This document shows, piece by piece, positions 19,819-31,588 of a stretch of 64,000 nucleotides of DNA; positions within the stretch are counted from its first letter, which is position 1; each line of letters begins with the position of its first letter. Both the position numbers and the translations under genes were made by a program. This stretch comes from Actinopolyspora xinjiangensis (GTDB taxonomy: Bacteria > Actinomycetota > Actinomycetes > Mycobacteriales > Pseudonocardiaceae). Below the pieces are notes generated by a model that was not told the origin of the DNA, did not search any database, and was given only the letters and a program-made list of their open reading frames with translations. The stretch covers positions 1 through 64,000 of the forward strand of contig NZ_FNJR01000012.1 in assembly GCF_900104475.1 (NCBI RefSeq), in the 5' to 3' direction.

Positions 19819-20844
19819 GTGAGCTTGGCTCAGGAGCGCAACCTGCGGTTGGTTCGTGCTGACGAGACGGCGGGGCCCCACGTGCGGCTCGGGGACATCC
19901 GACTCCGCAACCGCCTGGTGACCTCCTCGAGCATCCTCGGCTACGGAGTGGCCAACTCCAAGCTCATCCCCTACGGCATGAGCCCCGTATCGCAGTTCGT
20001 GCCGCTGGACAGGTTCGGGGCCATAACCACACGCACCGTCACGGTGGAACCCCGCGAGGGGCACTTCACCACCCGTGACGTCTGGCCGCTGCGCGAGCTT
20101 CCCGGGCTGCTGAAGCGCTACGGCAGGGCGTTGCAGCGGGTCGACGGCGGTTGGCTCAACGCCTTCGGCTGGTGCAACGTGGGCATCGACTCCTATCTGC
20201 GGGACTACTACCCCCGCACCCGGGGGCAGAACACGATCATCTCGGTGGGCGGCTTCTCGACCGAGGAGTTCGTCACCCTGGTGGACAAGATCAATAATGC
20301 GGTGCCCTCGGGGGACATCGCGGCGGTTGAGTTCAACGTCTCCTGCCACAACGTCAACTTCGACTTCAACGCGATCATCGAGTCGGTGCTGGCCGAGGCG
20401 GTGCCGCGCAGCAATCACCCGGTGATCCTCAAGCTCTCGCCGGACTACGACTACCTGCAGCACGCCCGGCTGGCCGCCCGGCACGGCGTGTCGGCGCTGA
20501 CCGCGATCAACACCGTGAAAGGACTGCGCCTGGACCCGGAGACCGGGAATCCGCTGCTGGCCAACGGCTTCGGCGGACTATCCGGGAGAGCGATCAAGCC
20601 CGTCGGTCTCCGGGTGGTCTCCGAGCTGCGCGACGCCGGAGTCACCCTGCCGATCATCGCCACCGGCGGAATCCGGAACTTCGACGACTGCCGTGAGTAC
20701 TTCTGGGCCGGTGCCGACGCGGTGAGCCTCGGCAGCGCGGGGTGGTTCGCCAGCTATCCCGGTTACCTGCTGTCCCCGCTGTACGCGCTGCGCATCAGGG
20801 GCCTGTTGCGGCGGATCGAGAACTACCGGCCCCCGAAGCGCTGA
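19819..20844 (+). CDS. Dihydroorotate dehydrogenase-like FMN enzyme
   Basis: A 341-residue flavin TIM-barrel protein resembling class 1 dihydroorotate dehydrogenases. It has RLRNRLVTSSSILGYG at the N-terminus, the FMN-phosphate glycine block IIATGGIRN, and DAVSLGSAGW. The catalytic-loop motif reads FNVSCHNVN, where the usual sequence is N-x-S-C-P-N, so the Cys is kept but the Pro is His. The AINTVKG block and the Lys of LKLSPD are kept too. It may therefore be PyrD itself or a paralog acting on another dihydropyrimidine. GTG 19819 has GGGGAGA upstream. No other pyr gene is nearby, so no symbol is given. Confidence 0.75.
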   Translation: MSLAQERNLRLVRADETAGPHVRLGDIRLRNRLVTSSSILGYGVANSKLIPYGMSPVSQFVPLDRFGAITTRTVTVEPREGHFTTRDVWPLRELPGLLKRYGRALQRVDGGWLNAFGWCNVGIDSYLRDYYPRTRGQNTIISVGGFSTEEFVTLVDKINNAVPSGDIAAVEFNVSCHNVNFDFNAIIESVLAEAVPRSNHPVILKLSPDYDYLQHARLAARHGVSALTAINTVKGLRLDPETGNPLLANGFGGLSGRAIKPVGLRVVSELRDAGVTLPIIATGGIRNFDDCREYFWAGADAVSLGSAGWFASYPGYLLSPLYALRIRGLLRRIENYRPPKR

Positions 20845-20917
20845 GGACGCCGAGAACACCGGGGTGCTGTGGGAGTCGGGTGGGCCTGCGCCACGGCGCG
20901 AGGTGCCCGCCCACTCC

Positions 20918-21619
20918 TCAGAGATCGATGTCGGTCCCGGACCACCGGTCGGCGTAGGTGATGTGTAGCTGGCTGCCCTTGTCGGGATCTTGGTGGAAGC
21001 GGAGCTCGTTGCAATGGTGCGCCTTGCCGGTCAGGGAACGCATTCGGGGAGCTCTTGTAGCGAGTTCGAGGAAGTGCGTGCTCAGTTCCCGGAAGAGCGG
21101 TGCGTTCCCGGTGAGCAGCAGCGTTTCCGCGTACACGTGCTGCCGCAGCGGGTGCTGGTCCATCCAGTGCTCCTCGAAGGGGAGCGGCGCCTCGTCGTCC
21201 GGAGCATCGCTGGCGGGGAGTTCGGCCGTCTCCGGTCTGCCGCTGTCCAGCCGGGCACGTACCTCCTTCCAGCGCGACGGGCGGAACTGCAGGCCGCGGT
21301 GCAGTAGCAGCAGGTCCAGCTGCCGTTCGTCCCTGGCCGGCGGACAACACCACTCGAGGCATCGCGGCCAGCACTGCGGCGTGACCGGTGTGGGTCTGCC
21401 CCGTAGCGGAATGTGCACCAGCGATCGCGGTGATCGGGCGGCGAGCAGCCAGGCCACCCCGATGCGGTGAGCGGCATGGGCGTCGAGTCGGATGTCGTAC
21501 TCGTCGTGTCGGTTCCTGAAGTCCCGCAGCACCACGTTCGGCGGGGTGGGTCTGGGCCGGATCACCCGGTAGGAGTGCTTGCCGAGCCGCGCCCGGTGCA
21601 CCGTGATCGGAAGTCGCAT
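20918..21619 (-). CDS. Hypothetical protein
   Basis: A 233-residue protein with codon use like that of its neighbours and no family I recognise. It is Arg- and His-rich, with an N-terminal block RLGKHSYRVIRP, a strand-like PRSLVHIPLRG, and a Cys pair LEWCCPPARD near residue 90, then an acidic linker (about 130-150) and a C-terminal basic stretch ending in TYADRWSG. There is no signal peptide or membrane segment. It is convergent with the PyrD-like gene and followed upstream by a repeat-rich 457-bp gap. The start at 21619 is the only good candidate near the frame limit. Confidence 0.6.
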   Translation of the reverse strand: MRLPITVHRARLGKHSYRVIRPRPTPPNVVLRDFRNRHDEYDIRLDAHAAHRIGVAWLLAARSPRSLVHIPLRGRPTPVTPQCWPRCLEWCCPPARDERQLDLLLLHRGLQFRPSRWKEVRARLDSGRPETAELPASDAPDDEAPLPFEEHWMDQHPLRQHVYAETLLLTGNAPLFRELSTHFLELATRAPRMRSLTGKAHHCNELRFHQDPDKGSQLHITYADRWSGTDIDL

Positions 21620-21704
21620 CCCGCGAATTGTTCCCCGGACCCCGCGCCGCTGTCGCCCCGATTCTGGTTGGCACTCCCGTGTGCCGAACTCCTAACACCC
21701 TCGA

Positions 21705-21822
21705 AACCGACACCGCTGCGGGTTCTCTCGTGGTGCTTTCGCGGGGAAGACCCGACGTGGCGTAGTACCTACTCGATGTCGGGTCTGCCCACGGCGAGAG
21801 CCGTGCGCGAGGTTCCGCCGAG
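21705..21822 (-). repeat. Dispersed ~120-bp repeat, copy 3 (inverted)
   Basis: Reverse-strand copy: CACCGCTGCGGGTTCTC at the left, central CCCGACGTGG ... CGATGTCGGG enclosing GTAGTACCTAC, and GAGGTTCCGCC at the right. It lies in the gap 21620-22076 between the hypothetical gene and uvrC. Confidence 0.8.
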
Positions 21823-21893
21823 CGAGCCGCCATGACGGCCGGGCCACGGAGTCGCACCATCGTTGTGCGGGCTGAGCAGCGTGCGTGTCCCCG

Positions 21894-21985
21894 GTGCGTG
21901 AGTCGGATGCATTGCGAGGCCGGGCCGCTCGCCGCGTAGGTCGCTACTCACCAGCCGGCCCAACGCCGCGAGGCGCCGACTCACG
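21894..21985. repeat. 16-bp motif copy 2 with a distal inverted arm
   Basis: GTGCGTGAGTCGGATG (21894-21909) contains CGTGAGTCGG, and a perfect inverted partner CCGACTCACG lies at 21976-21985. The enclosed 69 bases hold further GGCCGGGCC/CCGGCCC-like pairing and GTAGGTCGCTAC, so the whole segment could fold like the centre of the 120-bp repeat. It may be a second, related element. Confidence 0.5.
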
Positions 21986-22076
21986 TGACGGCTAACCGAC
22001 CATGCAACACGAGTGCCGCTGTGGATTCTCCTACCGGCTTGGTCAAGAGGGTGGGAAGCGCACGTAGGCTGGGGGC

Positions 22077-24311
22077 GTGGCCGATCCGTCCACCTACCGA
22101 CCAGCTCCCGGAACCATCCCGGACTCGCCGGGCGTGTACCGCTTCCACGACGGCGACGGCCGGGTGATCTACGTCGGCAAGGCGAAGAGCCTGCGCAGCA
22201 GGCTATCCTCCTACTTCGCCGACCTCTCCGCACTGCATCCGCGCACCCGGCGGATGGTGACCACCGCCACCGGAGTGCAGTGGACCGTGGTCAACACCGA
22301 GGTCGAGGCGTTGCAGCTGGAGTACTCCTGGATCAAGGAGTTCGACCCCCGCTTCAACGTCCGCTACCGCGACGACAAGTCCTACCCGGTGCTCGCGGTC
22401 ACCCTGCACGAGGAGTTCCCCCGGCTGCACGTCTACCGCGGTCCCCGACGCAAGGGAGTGCGCTACTTCGGCCCCTACGCGCACGCCTGGGCCATCCGCG
22501 AGACCCTCGACACGCTGCTGCGGGTGTTTCCCGCCCGCACCTGCTCCAACGGTGTGTTCAAGCGCCACGCCCAGATGGGGCGGCCCTGCCTGCTCGGCTA
22601 CATCGACAAGTGCTCCGCCCCCTGCGTGGGCAGGGTCGAGGCCGACGAGCACCGCCGCATCGTGGAGGAGTTCTGCGACTTCCTGTCCGGCCGCACCGAC
22701 ACCATGATGCGCAGGCTGCGCGAGCGCATGGAGCGGGCCTCCGAGGAACTGGACTTCGAACGCGCCGCCCGGCTGCGCGACGACCTGGAGGCGCTGCGCC
22801 GCGCGATGGAGAAGCAGGCCGTGGTGCTCGGCGACGGCACCGACGCCGACGTGGCTGCCTTCGCCGAGGACGAGCTCGCCGCCTCGGTGCAGGTGTTCCA
22901 CGTGCGCGGCGGCCGGGTGCGCGGCCAGCGCGGCTGGGTCATAGACAAGGTGGAGCGCACCGAGACCTCCGAACTGGTCGAGCAGTTCCTCACCCAGTTC
23001 TACGGCGAGCAGGCCGCGCTGGCCGACCAGGCCGACGCGGGGGGCACGCCGGTGCCCCGTGAGGTGCTGGTCCCCGAGCTCCCCGAGGACTCCGAGGCCG
23101 TCGCGCAGTGGCTCGGCAGGCTGCGTGGCAGCAAGGTCGGGCTGCGGGTCCCGAGGCGCGGTGACAAACGGACGCTGCTGGAGACGGTGCGCAGCAACGC
23201 CCGGGAGGCCTTCAAGCAGTACAAGCTGCGCAGGGCCGGCGACATCAGCGCCCGCTCCGCCGCCCTGCAGGAGCTGCAGGAGGCGCTCGCGCTGGACAGC
23301 GCGCCGCTGCGGATCGAGTGCGTCGACGTCAGCCACGTCCAGGGCAGTGACGTGGTCGCCTCGCTCGTCGTCTTCGAGGACGGGGTGGCGCGCAAGTCCG
23401 AGTATCGGCGGTTCTCCGTACGGGGCGGGGCCGACGGAGGCGACACCGCCGCGATAGCCGAGGTGGTCCGTCGCCGGTTCAACCGGTACCTGCGGGAGAC
23501 CGGGGCCGATTCGGCGGGAGCGGAGCCGACGCCGCCTCGGGTGCGACCGGACGCCACCACCGTCGTCGAGTCCGTCGCCGAGTCCGAGCGGCGGCACGCC
23601 GACGACCCGGTCACCGTGCGGGAGGAGACCACTTCCGAGGGTGACGGCTCGTCCGGAGCCGAACCCCCGTCCGGTGTGGACCCGGAGACCGGCAAACCCC
23701 GCAAGTTCTCCTATCCACCCAACCTGCTGGTGGTCGACGGCGGCGCTCCTCAGGCCAACGCCGCCGCCGACGAGCTCGCCGAGCTCGGTATCACCGACGT
23801 CGCCGTCATCGGGCTGGCCAAGCGGCTGGAGGAGGTGTGGCTGCCCGCCGAGCCGGAACCGCTGGTGCTGTCCCGCACCAGCGAGGCGCTCTACCTGCTG
23901 CAACGGGTGCGGGACGAGGCGCACCGATTCGCGGTCGCCTACCACCGCAAGCAGCGTTCCAAACGGATGACCGACTCCGAGCTGGACTCCGTGCCCGGCC
24001 TGGGACAGGTTAAGAAGAAGGCACTGCTCAAGCACTTCGGGTCGCTGCGCAAGATCCGGGCTGCCACGATCGAGGAGATCAGCGCCGTCCCCGGATTCGG
24101 CAGACGGACCGCCGAGGCGGTGCACGGCGCGTTGTCCGGTGGCGGGGAGACCGACGCCGCGCCGGATGTCGCGGCGACGGTGAACGAGTCCTCGGACGCG
24201 GACGAACCACGGGGACGCACCACCTCGGGAACCGTCGCGGAGTCGGGGGGAAGCGCCCGGGACTCCGGCCCGGGGTCAACGAGGGGCGACGAGGCTACCG
24301 CAGGGGGTTGA
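22077..24311 (+). CDS. uvrC: Excinuclease ABC subunit C
   Basis: A 744-residue UvrC, longer than the usual 600-650. Domains in order: GIY-YIG nuclease (about 14-95, with PGVYRFHD and [14 protein letters not shown]), a Cys-rich CSAPCVGRV block, UVR helices (about 205-240), the RNase H-like endonuclease (about 385-625, with [10 protein letters not shown] and [14 protein letters not shown]), and tandem HhH (about 645-700, [13 protein letters not shown]). The RNase H domain carries an acidic insertion of about 70 residues (about 477-540), and a 55-residue disordered acidic tail follows the HhH. It makes the dual incisions of nucleotide-excision repair with UvrA and UvrB. The GTG start has only a weak ribosome site (GGCTGGGGG). 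Confidence 0.96.
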   Translation: MADPSTYRPAPGTIPDSPGVYRFHDGDGRVIYVGKAKSLRSRLSSYFADLSALHPRTRRMVTTATGVQWTVVNTEVEALQLEYSWIKEFDPRFNVRYRDDKSYPVLAVTLHEEFPRLHVYRGPRRKGVRYFGPYAHAWAIRETLDTLLRVFPARTCSNGVFKRHAQMGRPCLLGYIDKCSAPCVGRVEADEHRRIVEEFCDFLSGRTDTMMRRLRERMERASEELDFERAARLRDDLEALRRAMEKQAVVLGDGTDADVAAFAEDELAASVQVFHVRGGRVRGQRGWVIDKVERTETSELVEQFLTQFYGEQAALADQADAGGTPVPREVLVPELPEDSEAVAQWLGRLRGSKVGLRVPRRGDKRTLLETVRSNAREAFKQYKLRRAGDISARSAALQELQEALALDSAPLRIECVDVSHVQGSDVVASLVVFEDGVARKSEYRRFSVRGGADGGDTAAIAEVVRRRFNRYLRETGADSAGAEPTPPRVRPDATTVVESVAESERRHADDPVTVREETTSEGDGSSGAEPPSGVDPETGKPRKFSYPPNLLVVDGGAPQANAAADELAELGITDVAVIGLAKRLEEVWLPAEPEPLVLSRTSEALYLLQRVRDEAHRFAVAYHRKQRSKRMTDSELDSVPGLGQVKKKALLKHFGSLRKIRAATIEEISAVPGFGRRTAEAVHGALSGGGETDAAPDVAATVNESSDADEPRGRTTSGTVAESGGSARDSGPGSTRGDEATAGG

Positions 24312-24314
24312 ACA

Positions 24315-25193
24315 GTGAGCGAAGAACACGGCGGGATCGAAGTGGCGGTCGTCAGCGGGCTTTCCGGGGCGGGCCGCAGCACCGCGGCGAAGTGCCTGGA
24401 GGACCTGGGCTGGTTCGTGGTGGACAATCTGCCACCCGAGCTGATCGCCACCATGGTCGAACTGGGCGCGCGTTCCAGTGACGCCATCACGCGGGTGGCC
24501 GTGGTCATGGACGTGCGCAGCCGGGCGTTCACCGAGGACCTCGGTTCGGTGATCAAGGATCTCGACGCGCGGGGCTACAAGCCGAAGGTGCTGTTCCTGG
24601 AGGCCACGGACGAGGTGCTGGTGCGCCGGTTCGAGCAGGTGCGGCGCGGCCATCCGCTACAGGGCGAGGGCAGGCTCGCCGACGGCATAGCCGCCGAGCG
24701 TTCGCTGCTGTCCAGACTCCGCGCCGAAGCGGACCTGGTGCTGGACACCACGGGACTCTCGGTGCACCAGCTGCGGACCAAGATCGAGGACGCCTTCGGT
24801 ACCGAGGCCGGCACCCGGACACGGGTGACCGTGCTCTCCTTCGGATACAAGTACGGCCTGCCGATGGACGCCGACCTGGTGATGGACTGCCGTTTCCTGC
24901 CCAACCCGTTCTGGATACCGGAGCTGCGCGAGTTCGACGGCACCGACGACGAGGTGCGCAACTACGTGCTGGGACAGGAGGGGGCGGAGGAGTTCCTGGA
25001 CGGTTACCAGCGGCTGCTGCGGTTGGTCGGTACCGGGTACCAGCGCGAGGGCAAGCGCTACCTGACGCTCGCGATGGGGTGCACCGGTGGCAAGCACCGC
25101 AGTGTGGTGCTCACCGAGGAGCTGGCCAGGCGGCTTTCCGAGAGCGACGGGATGACCGTCAAGACGGTCCATCGCGATCTGGGCCGCGAGTGA
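24315..25193 (+). CDS. rapZ: RNase adapter / nucleotide-binding protein RapZ (YvcJ)
   Basis: A 292-residue protein of the RapZ/YvcJ family. The P-loop reads GLSGAGRSTAAK, with Arg where many families have Lys; Arg here is seen in actinobacterial members. Further blocks are FVVDNLPPELI, LFLEATDEVLVRRF and the C-terminal GCTGGKHRSVV. Some homologs bind nucleotides or small RNAs and control amino-sugar or cell-wall metabolism. It starts 4 nt past uvrC, inside the conserved uvrC-rapZ-yvcK-whiA order. Confidence 0.94.
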   Translation: MSEEHGGIEVAVVSGLSGAGRSTAAKCLEDLGWFVVDNLPPELIATMVELGARSSDAITRVAVVMDVRSRAFTEDLGSVIKDLDARGYKPKVLFLEATDEVLVRRFEQVRRGHPLQGEGRLADGIAAERSLLSRLRAEADLVLDTTGLSVHQLRTKIEDAFGTEAGTRTRVTVLSFGYKYGLPMDADLVMDCRFLPNPFWIPELREFDGTDDEVRNYVLGQEGAEEFLDGYQRLLRLVGTGYQREGKRYLTLAMGCTGGKHRSVVLTEELARRLSESDGMTVKTVHRDLGRE

Positions 25194-25396
25194 TCGTTTC
25201 GGGACCGGCACGGAGCGGTTCCGCGTCCGGCACCGGATGACGCGCCGCCACTTCGCCGCGCACACCGGCGGGGCCTCACCCGGCGTGTGTCGTCGGTGGA
25301 GTCGCCCGTTCCGATTCGCCGGAGACGAGGCGGTGGGGCACCGGCCCGAGAAAGCGGCTCCGCGAATCGGGTTCCGAAGTGGTGGGAAGGAGCAGT

Positions 25397-26395
25397 GTGG
25401 AGGCGAGCGAAACGACGAGTCGGCCGGACGGACCGCGCGCCGTCGCTCTCGGCGGTGGACGGGGACTGCAGGTGAGCCTCGCCGCGTTGCGGCGGATAAC
25501 CCCCGACATCACGGCCGTGGTCACCGTGGCCGACGATGGTGGTTCCTCCGGCAGGCTGCGGCGCGAGCTCGGCATGCTTCCACCGGGTGACCTCCGCAAG
25601 GCGCTCTCCGCGCTGGCGGCCGAGGACGGCTCGGGTCACACCTGGGCCCGGTTGTTCGAGCACCGCTTCGGCGGTAACGGCGCGCTGGCGGGGCACGCGG
25701 TGGGTAACCTGCTGTTCGCCGGATTGCTGGATGTGCTGGGCGACCCGATAGCGGTGCTGGACGAGGCGTGCGGCCTGCTGGGGGTGCGGGGGCGTGTGCT
25801 GCCCATGTCCGTGGAGCCGCTGGACATGGAGGCCGACGTCACGGGCCTGGACGAGGATCCCGGGGCGGTGCGCACGATCCGGGGGCAGGTGGCCATCGCC
25901 AGCACGCCGGGACGGGTGCGCCGGGTCCGGCTCAACGCGGTCAACGGGGGGCCGCATCCGCCGCGTGCCGCTCCCGAAGCCGTTCGAGCGGTGCTGGACG
26001 CCGATGTCGTGCTGCTGGGGCCCGGTTCCTGGTTCACCAGCGTGCTGCCGCATCTGCTGGTTCCCGAGCTGCGCGACGCGTTGGTCAGCACCTCGGCTCA
26101 GCGGATCGTGGTACTCAATCTTGTCCCGCAACCGGGTGAAACAGCGGACTTCTCACCGGAGCAACACCTCGACGTGATCTCCGAACACGAGCCGAAACTG
26201 CGGGTAGACGCGGTATTGGCCGACTCCGACGCGGTGCCGACGCCCGATCGGCTCCGTGCTGCGGCGAGCGGACTTGGTGCGCAGACTTTGCTTGATCGAG
26301 TCGCCGCCGCACCCGGTTCCGGAAAGCACGACCCGGATGCTCTCGCGGCGAGTCTGACAGCGGCACTGGAGAGGAGGACGGACCGGTGGCCATGA
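25397..26395 (+). CDS. yvcK: Gluconeogenesis factor YvcK, CofD-like
   Basis: A 332-residue YvcK protein with [26 protein letters not shown] and [10 protein letters not shown] near the start and middle and [11 protein letters not shown] in the second half, all typical of the CofD fold that binds UDP-sugars. It affects carbon flow to the cell wall and morphology in other Gram-positives. GTG 25397 has AAGGAG just upstream; GTG 25379 is an in-frame alternative six codons earlier. It overlaps whiA by 10 nt. A 203-nt gap separates it from rapZ, so it may have its own promoter. Confidence 0.92.
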   Translation: MEASETTSRPDGPRAVALGGGRGLQVSLAALRRITPDITAVVTVADDGGSSGRLRRELGMLPPGDLRKALSALAAEDGSGHTWARLFEHRFGGNGALAGHAVGNLLFAGLLDVLGDPIAVLDEACGLLGVRGRVLPMSVEPLDMEADVTGLDEDPGAVRTIRGQVAIASTPGRVRRVRLNAVNGGPHPPRAAPEAVRAVLDADVVLLGPGSWFTSVLPHLLVPELRDALVSTSAQRIVVLNLVPQPGETADFSPEQHLDVISEHEPKLRVDAVLADSDAVPTPDRLRAAASGLGAQTLLDRVAAAPGSGKHDPDALAASLTAALERRTDRWP

Positions 26396-27402
26396 CCGCG
26401 GCGGTCAAAGACGAACTGAGCAGGTTGCCGACGACCAAGGCGTGCTGCCGCAGAGCCGAGGTGTCCTCGCTGTTGCGCTTCGCGGGCGGGCTGCATCTCG
26501 TCGGCGGGCGAGTGGTGGTGGAGGCGGAGCTCGATTCCGGTTCCACGGCGCGCAGGCTCCGGCGGGAGCTGCACGAGCTCTACGGGTACCACTCCGACGT
26601 GCACGTGATCACCTCCGGTGGGCTCCGCAAGGGCACCCGCTACGTGGTGCGCGTCGTCCGTGACGGGGAAGGGCTCGCCAGGCAGACCGGATTGCTGGAC
26701 CCGAGGGGGCGTCCCGTGCGGGGGCTTCCCTCGCACGTGGTCTCGGGCGGGATCTGCGACGCGGAGTCCGCCTGGCGGGGCGCGTTCCTGGCGCACGGCT
26801 CGCTGACCGAGCCGGGGCGCTCCTCCGCGCTGGAAGTCACCTGCCCTGGGCCCGAAGCGGCTCTGGCGTTGGTCGGTGCGGCCCGGAGGCTGGAGGTGCA
26901 GGCCCGTTCGCGGGAGGTGCGTGGTGCCGATCGGGTGGTGGTCCGGGACGGCGACGCCATCGGCGCGCTGCTGACCCGGCTCGGCGCGCACAACAGCGTC
27001 ATGACCTGGGAGGAGCGGCGGGTGCGCCGTGAGGTGCGCGCCACGGCCAACAGGTTGGCCAATTTCGACGACGCGAATCTGCGGCGTTCGGCCCGTGCCG
27101 CGGTGGCTTCCGCGGCCAGGGTGGAACGCGGCCTGGAGCTGCTCGGAAGCTCGGTTCCGGAGCACCTGCTGGTTGCGGGCAGGCTCCGGCTGGCGCACCG
27201 ACAGGCCTCGTTGGAGGAGCTCGGACAGCTCGCCGATCCGCCGATGACCAAGGACGCGGTGGCGGGGCGGATCCGGCGCCTGCTGGCCATGGCCGACAAG
27301 CGAGCCAGGGAGCTGAACCTGCCGGACACCGAGTCCGCCGTCACCGCCGAACTGTTGGAGTCCGGTGTGGACGGAATGCTGCGGGAGGAGCAGCACGACT
27401 GA
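26386..27402 (+). CDS. whiA: Sporulation/cell-division transcription factor WhiA
   Basis: A 338-residue WhiA. It has the N-terminal VKDELSRLP, a central LAGLIDADG-homing-endonuclease-derived fold (about 95-185, including [13 protein letters not shown]) without nuclease residues, and a C-terminal HTH ([21 protein letters not shown], about 270-290). In Streptomyces it acts with WhiB to switch on division genes in aerial hyphae. The GTG (GTG GCC ATG) has GGAGG upstream and lies inside the yvcK 3' end. A perfect hairpin follows. Confidence 0.96.
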   Translation: MAMTAAVKDELSRLPTTKACCRRAEVSSLLRFAGGLHLVGGRVVVEAELDSGSTARRLRRELHELYGYHSDVHVITSGGLRKGTRYVVRVVRDGEGLARQTGLLDPRGRPVRGLPSHVVSGGICDAESAWRGAFLAHGSLTEPGRSSALEVTCPGPEAALALVGAARRLEVQARSREVRGADRVVVRDGDAIGALLTRLGAHNSVMTWEERRVRREVRATANRLANFDDANLRRSARAAVASAARVERGLELLGSSVPEHLLVAGRLRLAHRQASLEELGQLADPPMTKDAVAGRIRRLLAMADKRARELNLPDTESAVTAELLESGVDGMLREEQHD

Positions 27403-27425
27403 GCGGGTGGACGGCTCGCACGAGT

Positions 27426-27452
27426 GACCGGTGAACGACCGCTTCACCGGTC
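27426..27452 (+). terminator. Terminator after whiA
   Basis: GACCGGTGAA and TTCACCGGTC pair perfectly over 10 bp around a 7-nt loop, 23 nt past the whiA stop, and CGAG/CTCG flanks lengthen it. It probably ends the uvrC-whiA transcript. Confidence 0.7.
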
Positions 27453-27549
27453 GCGCTCGTCCGGATCGGCTTTCGCCCGGTGGAACTCGCGCCGTATGAT
27501 GCGTTCGGGGGAAGGCGGTGGTGCGCGCGCTTTCTCGCGCTCACCGCGC

Positions 27550-28858
<1,309 letters not shown>

Positions 28859-28874
28859 AGCCGCACCGGCCCCC

Positions 28875-28905
28875 GGGCAGCTCGGCCCGGGGGGCCGAGC
28901 TGTCC
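28875..28905 (+). terminator. Intercistronic hairpin between gap and pgk
   Basis: GGGCAGCTCGGCCC and GGGCCGAGCTGTCC pair over 14 bp with one G-U-type mismatch and a 3-nt loop. Lying inside an operon, it more likely works as a partial terminator or a 3' stabiliser that lets gap exceed pgk and tpiA than as a full stop. Confidence 0.6.
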
Positions 28906-28942
28906 CACCACCCCTTGTGATCCCTGGCGAGGAGCTACAGGC

Positions 28943-30145
28943 TTGAAGAATCTCGACGACTTGCTCGGCGAGGGGGTTCGGGGCAGGTACGTCCTGGTGC
29001 GTGCCGACCTGAACGTCCCGCTGGACGGCGAAACCATCACCGACGACGGCCGGGTCCGGGCCGCGCTCCCGACGATCGAGAAGTTGACCTCGGCGGGTGC
29101 CCGCGTGGTGCTGACCGCGCACCTGGGCAGGCCCGAGGGCGCACCGGACGCCCGTTACTCGCTCGCCCCGGTGGCGCGCAGGCTCGGCGAGCTGCTGGGC
29201 TCCGAGGTCGCGCTGGCCGAGGACGTGGTCGGCGCCTCGGCGCATCGAGTGGTCGGCGGTCTGGCCGACGGCGGTGTCGCGGTGCTGCAGAACGTGCGAT
29301 TCGACCCCCGCGAGACCAGCAAGGACGGCGCGGAGCGCGGTCAGCTCGCCGACGCGCTGGTCGAGCTGGTCGGCGAGTCCGCGGCCTTCGTCTCGGACGG
29401 CTTCGGAGTGGTCCACCGCAAGCAGGCCTCGGTCTACGACGTGGCGACCAGGCTGCCCGCCTACGCGGGTGGGCTGGTGCTCAGCGAGGTCGACGTGCTG
29501 CGCACGTTGACCGGCGATCCGAACCGGCCGTACGTGGTGGTGCTCGGCGGGTCCAAGGTCTCGGACAAGCTCGGCGTCATCAACGCCCTGCTGCCCAAGG
29601 TGGACCAGCTGGTCATCGGCGGCGGCATGGCATACACCTTCCTCGCGGCCATGGGCAACTCCGTGGGGGACTCGCTGCTGCAGCAGGACCAGATCGCCAC
29701 GACCAAGCAGCTGCTCGACGAGCACGGCGACAAGCTGGTGTTGCCCGTGGACGTCGTGGTGGCCGACCGGTTCGCCGCCGACGCCAACACGCAGGTCGTC
29801 CCGGCCGACGCGATCCCGCAGGGCTGGCAGGGCCTGGACATCGGTCCGCGTACCGTGGAGCGCTACGCTGGCATCCTCGGCTCGGCGAGCACGGTGTTCT
29901 GGAACGGGCCCGCCGGTGTGTTCGAGTTCCCCGCCTTCGCGGAGGGAACCCGGGGTGTGGCACGGGCCATCGCCGATTCCTCGGCGTTCAGCGTCGTGGG
30001 CGGCGGGGACTCCGCCGCGGCGGTGCGCACCCTCGGACTGGACGAGCGCAGCTTCTCGCACATCTCCACCGGGGGCGGGGCATCGCTGGAGTTCCTGGAA
30101 GGTAAGGACCTGCCGGGCGTGGCAGTACTGGAGGGTCGGGCATGA
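28943..30145 (+). CDS. pgk: Phosphoglycerate kinase
   Basis: A 400-residue kinase that makes ATP from 1,3-bisphosphoglycerate. It has [24 protein letters not shown], the hinge region and the C-terminal [11 protein letters not shown] for nucleotide binding. The start is TTG 28943, with GAGGAG about 9 nt upstream; no ATG or GTG fits. A TTG start in a central glycolytic gene is a little unusual and may lower its translation relative to gap. The stop overlaps tpiA (ATGA). Confidence 0.96.
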   Translation: MKNLDDLLGEGVRGRYVLVRADLNVPLDGETITDDGRVRAALPTIEKLTSAGARVVLTAHLGRPEGAPDARYSLAPVARRLGELLGSEVALAEDVVGASAHRVVGGLADGGVAVLQNVRFDPRETSKDGAERGQLADALVELVGESAAFVSDGFGVVHRKQASVYDVATRLPAYAGGLVLSEVDVLRTLTGDPNRPYVVVLGGSKVSDKLGVINALLPKVDQLVIGGGMAYTFLAAMGNSVGDSLLQQDQIATTKQLLDEHGDKLVLPVDVVVADRFAADANTQVVPADAIPQGWQGLDIGPRTVERYAGILGSASTVFWNGPAGVFEFPAFAEGTRGVARAIADSSAFSVVGGGDSAAAVRTLGLDERSFSHISTGGGASLEFLEGKDLPGVAVLEGRA

Positions 30146-30933
30146 GCAAATCCAGGCAGCCGCTGCTGGCGGGCAACTGGAAGATGAACCTCAACCACCT
30201 CGAGGCGATCGCGCTGGTTCAGAAGATCGCCTTCGCCTTGCCGGAGAAGTACTTCGACAAGGTCGAGGTGGCCGTGATCCCGCCGTTCACCGACCTGCGC
30301 AGTGTGCAGACCCTGATCGACGGGGACAAGCTGTTGCTGCGGCACGGCGCCCAGGACGTCTCGCAGCACGACTCCGGCGCCTACACCGGTGACGTCTCCG
30401 CTCCCATGCTGGCCAAGCTCGGCTGCGACTACGTCGTCGTCGGACACTCGGAGCGCAGGGAGCACCACGGCGAGACCGACGAACTGATCAACCGCAAGGT
30501 CCGCGCGGTCCTCAAGCACGACATGTCACCGATCCTGTGCGTGGGCGAGGGCTCCGACGTGCGTGAGGCGGGCGATCACGTGTCGTACTGCACGAGCCAG
30601 CTCATCGAGGGGCTCAAGGGGCTCAAGCAGGACCAGGTGCGCCGCGCGGTGATCGCCTACGAACCGGTCTGGGCGATCGGGACCGGCAAGGTGGCCACCG
30701 CCGAGGACGCCCAGGAGGTCTGCGGGGCGCTGCGTGCCGCGCTGGCCGACAAGTACGGCACCGAGATCGCCGAGGAGATCCGCGTGCTCTACGGCGGTTC
30801 GGTCAAGTCCAGCAACATCTCCGACCTGGTGGGCCGGGAGGACGTGGACGGTGCGCTGGTCGGCGGTGCGAGCCTCAACGGCGACGAGTTCGCCAAGATG
30901 AGTGCGCTGGCGGCGGGTGGGCCGCTCCCCTGA
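30142..30933 (+). CDS. tpiA: Triose-phosphate isomerase
   Basis: A 263-residue TIM barrel. It has the N-terminal [10 protein letters not shown] with catalytic Lys, VVGHSERRE with catalytic His, [12 protein letters not shown] with catalytic Glu, and the phosphate loop [14 protein letters not shown] overlaps the pgk stop by 4 nt. Last gene of the glycolytic operon; a 318-bp gap holding repeat copy 4 follows. Confidence 0.97.
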   Translation: MSKSRQPLLAGNWKMNLNHLEAIALVQKIAFALPEKYFDKVEVAVIPPFTDLRSVQTLIDGDKLLLRHGAQDVSQHDSGAYTGDVSAPMLAKLGCDYVVVGHSERREHHGETDELINRKVRAVLKHDMSPILCVGEGSDVREAGDHVSYCTSQLIEGLKGLKQDQVRRAVIAYEPVWAIGTGKVATAEDAQEVCGALRAALADKYGTEIAEEIRVLYGGSVKSSNISDLVGREDVDGALVGGASLNGDEFAKMSALAAGGPLP

Positions 30934-30979
30934 GCCCGTTCCCGTGGAAATTCGTCCGGTCGGTTTTCGTGCGGGCTCG

Positions 30980-31106
30980 CTTGGCGGAACCTCCCGCCGG
31001 CTCTCGCTTCGCCGAGGCCCGACATCGGGTAGTTACTACACCACGTCGGGCCTTGCTCGCGAGAGCGCGCCGCGGGAGAACCCGCGGCGGTGCCGGTTGC
31101 GAGAGC
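30980..31106 (+). repeat. Dispersed ~120-bp repeat, copy 4
   Basis: Best-formed copy. It has GGCGGAACCTC at the left, a central stem CCCGACATCGGG ... ACGTCGGG enclosing GTAGTTACTAC, then GCGAGAGCG and GGAGAACCCGCGGCGGTGCC. It lies between tpiA and secG; bases 31107-31251 are otherwise featureless apart from the secG ribosome site. Confidence 0.82.
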
Positions 31107-31251
31107 GGTTGTTCGGCAGCTGGAATGCCGAGAAACCGGCGGAATACCGAGCCGACGGAGGCGAATCGAGAGTCCAAGATGCCGACGGTGGTCCACGGCG
31201 GCGAGCCGGTTCGGTAGGCTTGTCACGAACCGTGGTGCGAACGAGGACGTT

Positions 31252-31488
31252 ATGACACTTTTGTTGCAGATCATGGTCCTGCTGACCAGCATCCTGCTGG
31301 TGCTGCTCGTGCTGCTGCACCGGGCCAAGGGCGGCGGGCTCTCCTCGCTGTTCGGCGGTGGTATGCAGTCGAACCTGGCGGGGTCCAGCGTCGCGGAGAA
31401 GAACCTGGACAGGATGACGTTGTTCGTCATCGCACTGTGGGTGATCTCCATAATCGGCACCGGCTTGCTGATCAAGCTGGGTGGCTGA
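31252..31488 (+). CDS. secG: Preprotein translocase subunit SecG
   Basis: A 78-residue protein with two transmembrane helices (about 3-21 and 53-74) joined by the conserved HRAKGGGLSSLFGGG loop. It assists SecYEG channel function in the cytoplasmic membrane. ATG 31252 has GAGGA 5 nt upstream. The tpiA-secG-rbpA order is standard in actinobacteria. Confidence 0.95.
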   Translation: MTLLLQIMVLLTSILLVLLVLLHRAKGGGLSSLFGGGMQSNLAGSSVAEKNLDRMTLFVIALWVISIIGTGLLIKLGG

Positions 31489-31498
31489 CGACCAGGCG

Positions 31499-31521
31499 CG
31501 CGGCCGGGTCTCCCGGCCGCG
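31499..31521 (+). terminator. Terminator after secG
   Basis: CGCGGCCGGG and CCCGGCCGCG form a perfect 10-bp GC stem with a TCT loop, 11 nt past the secG stop. Confidence 0.75.
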
Positions 31522-31588
31522 TCGTACTGCGGTCCCGGGCCGCACGGTGGCTGTCCGACCGACGGTTGGGAACGGTGGGTAGAAGCGG

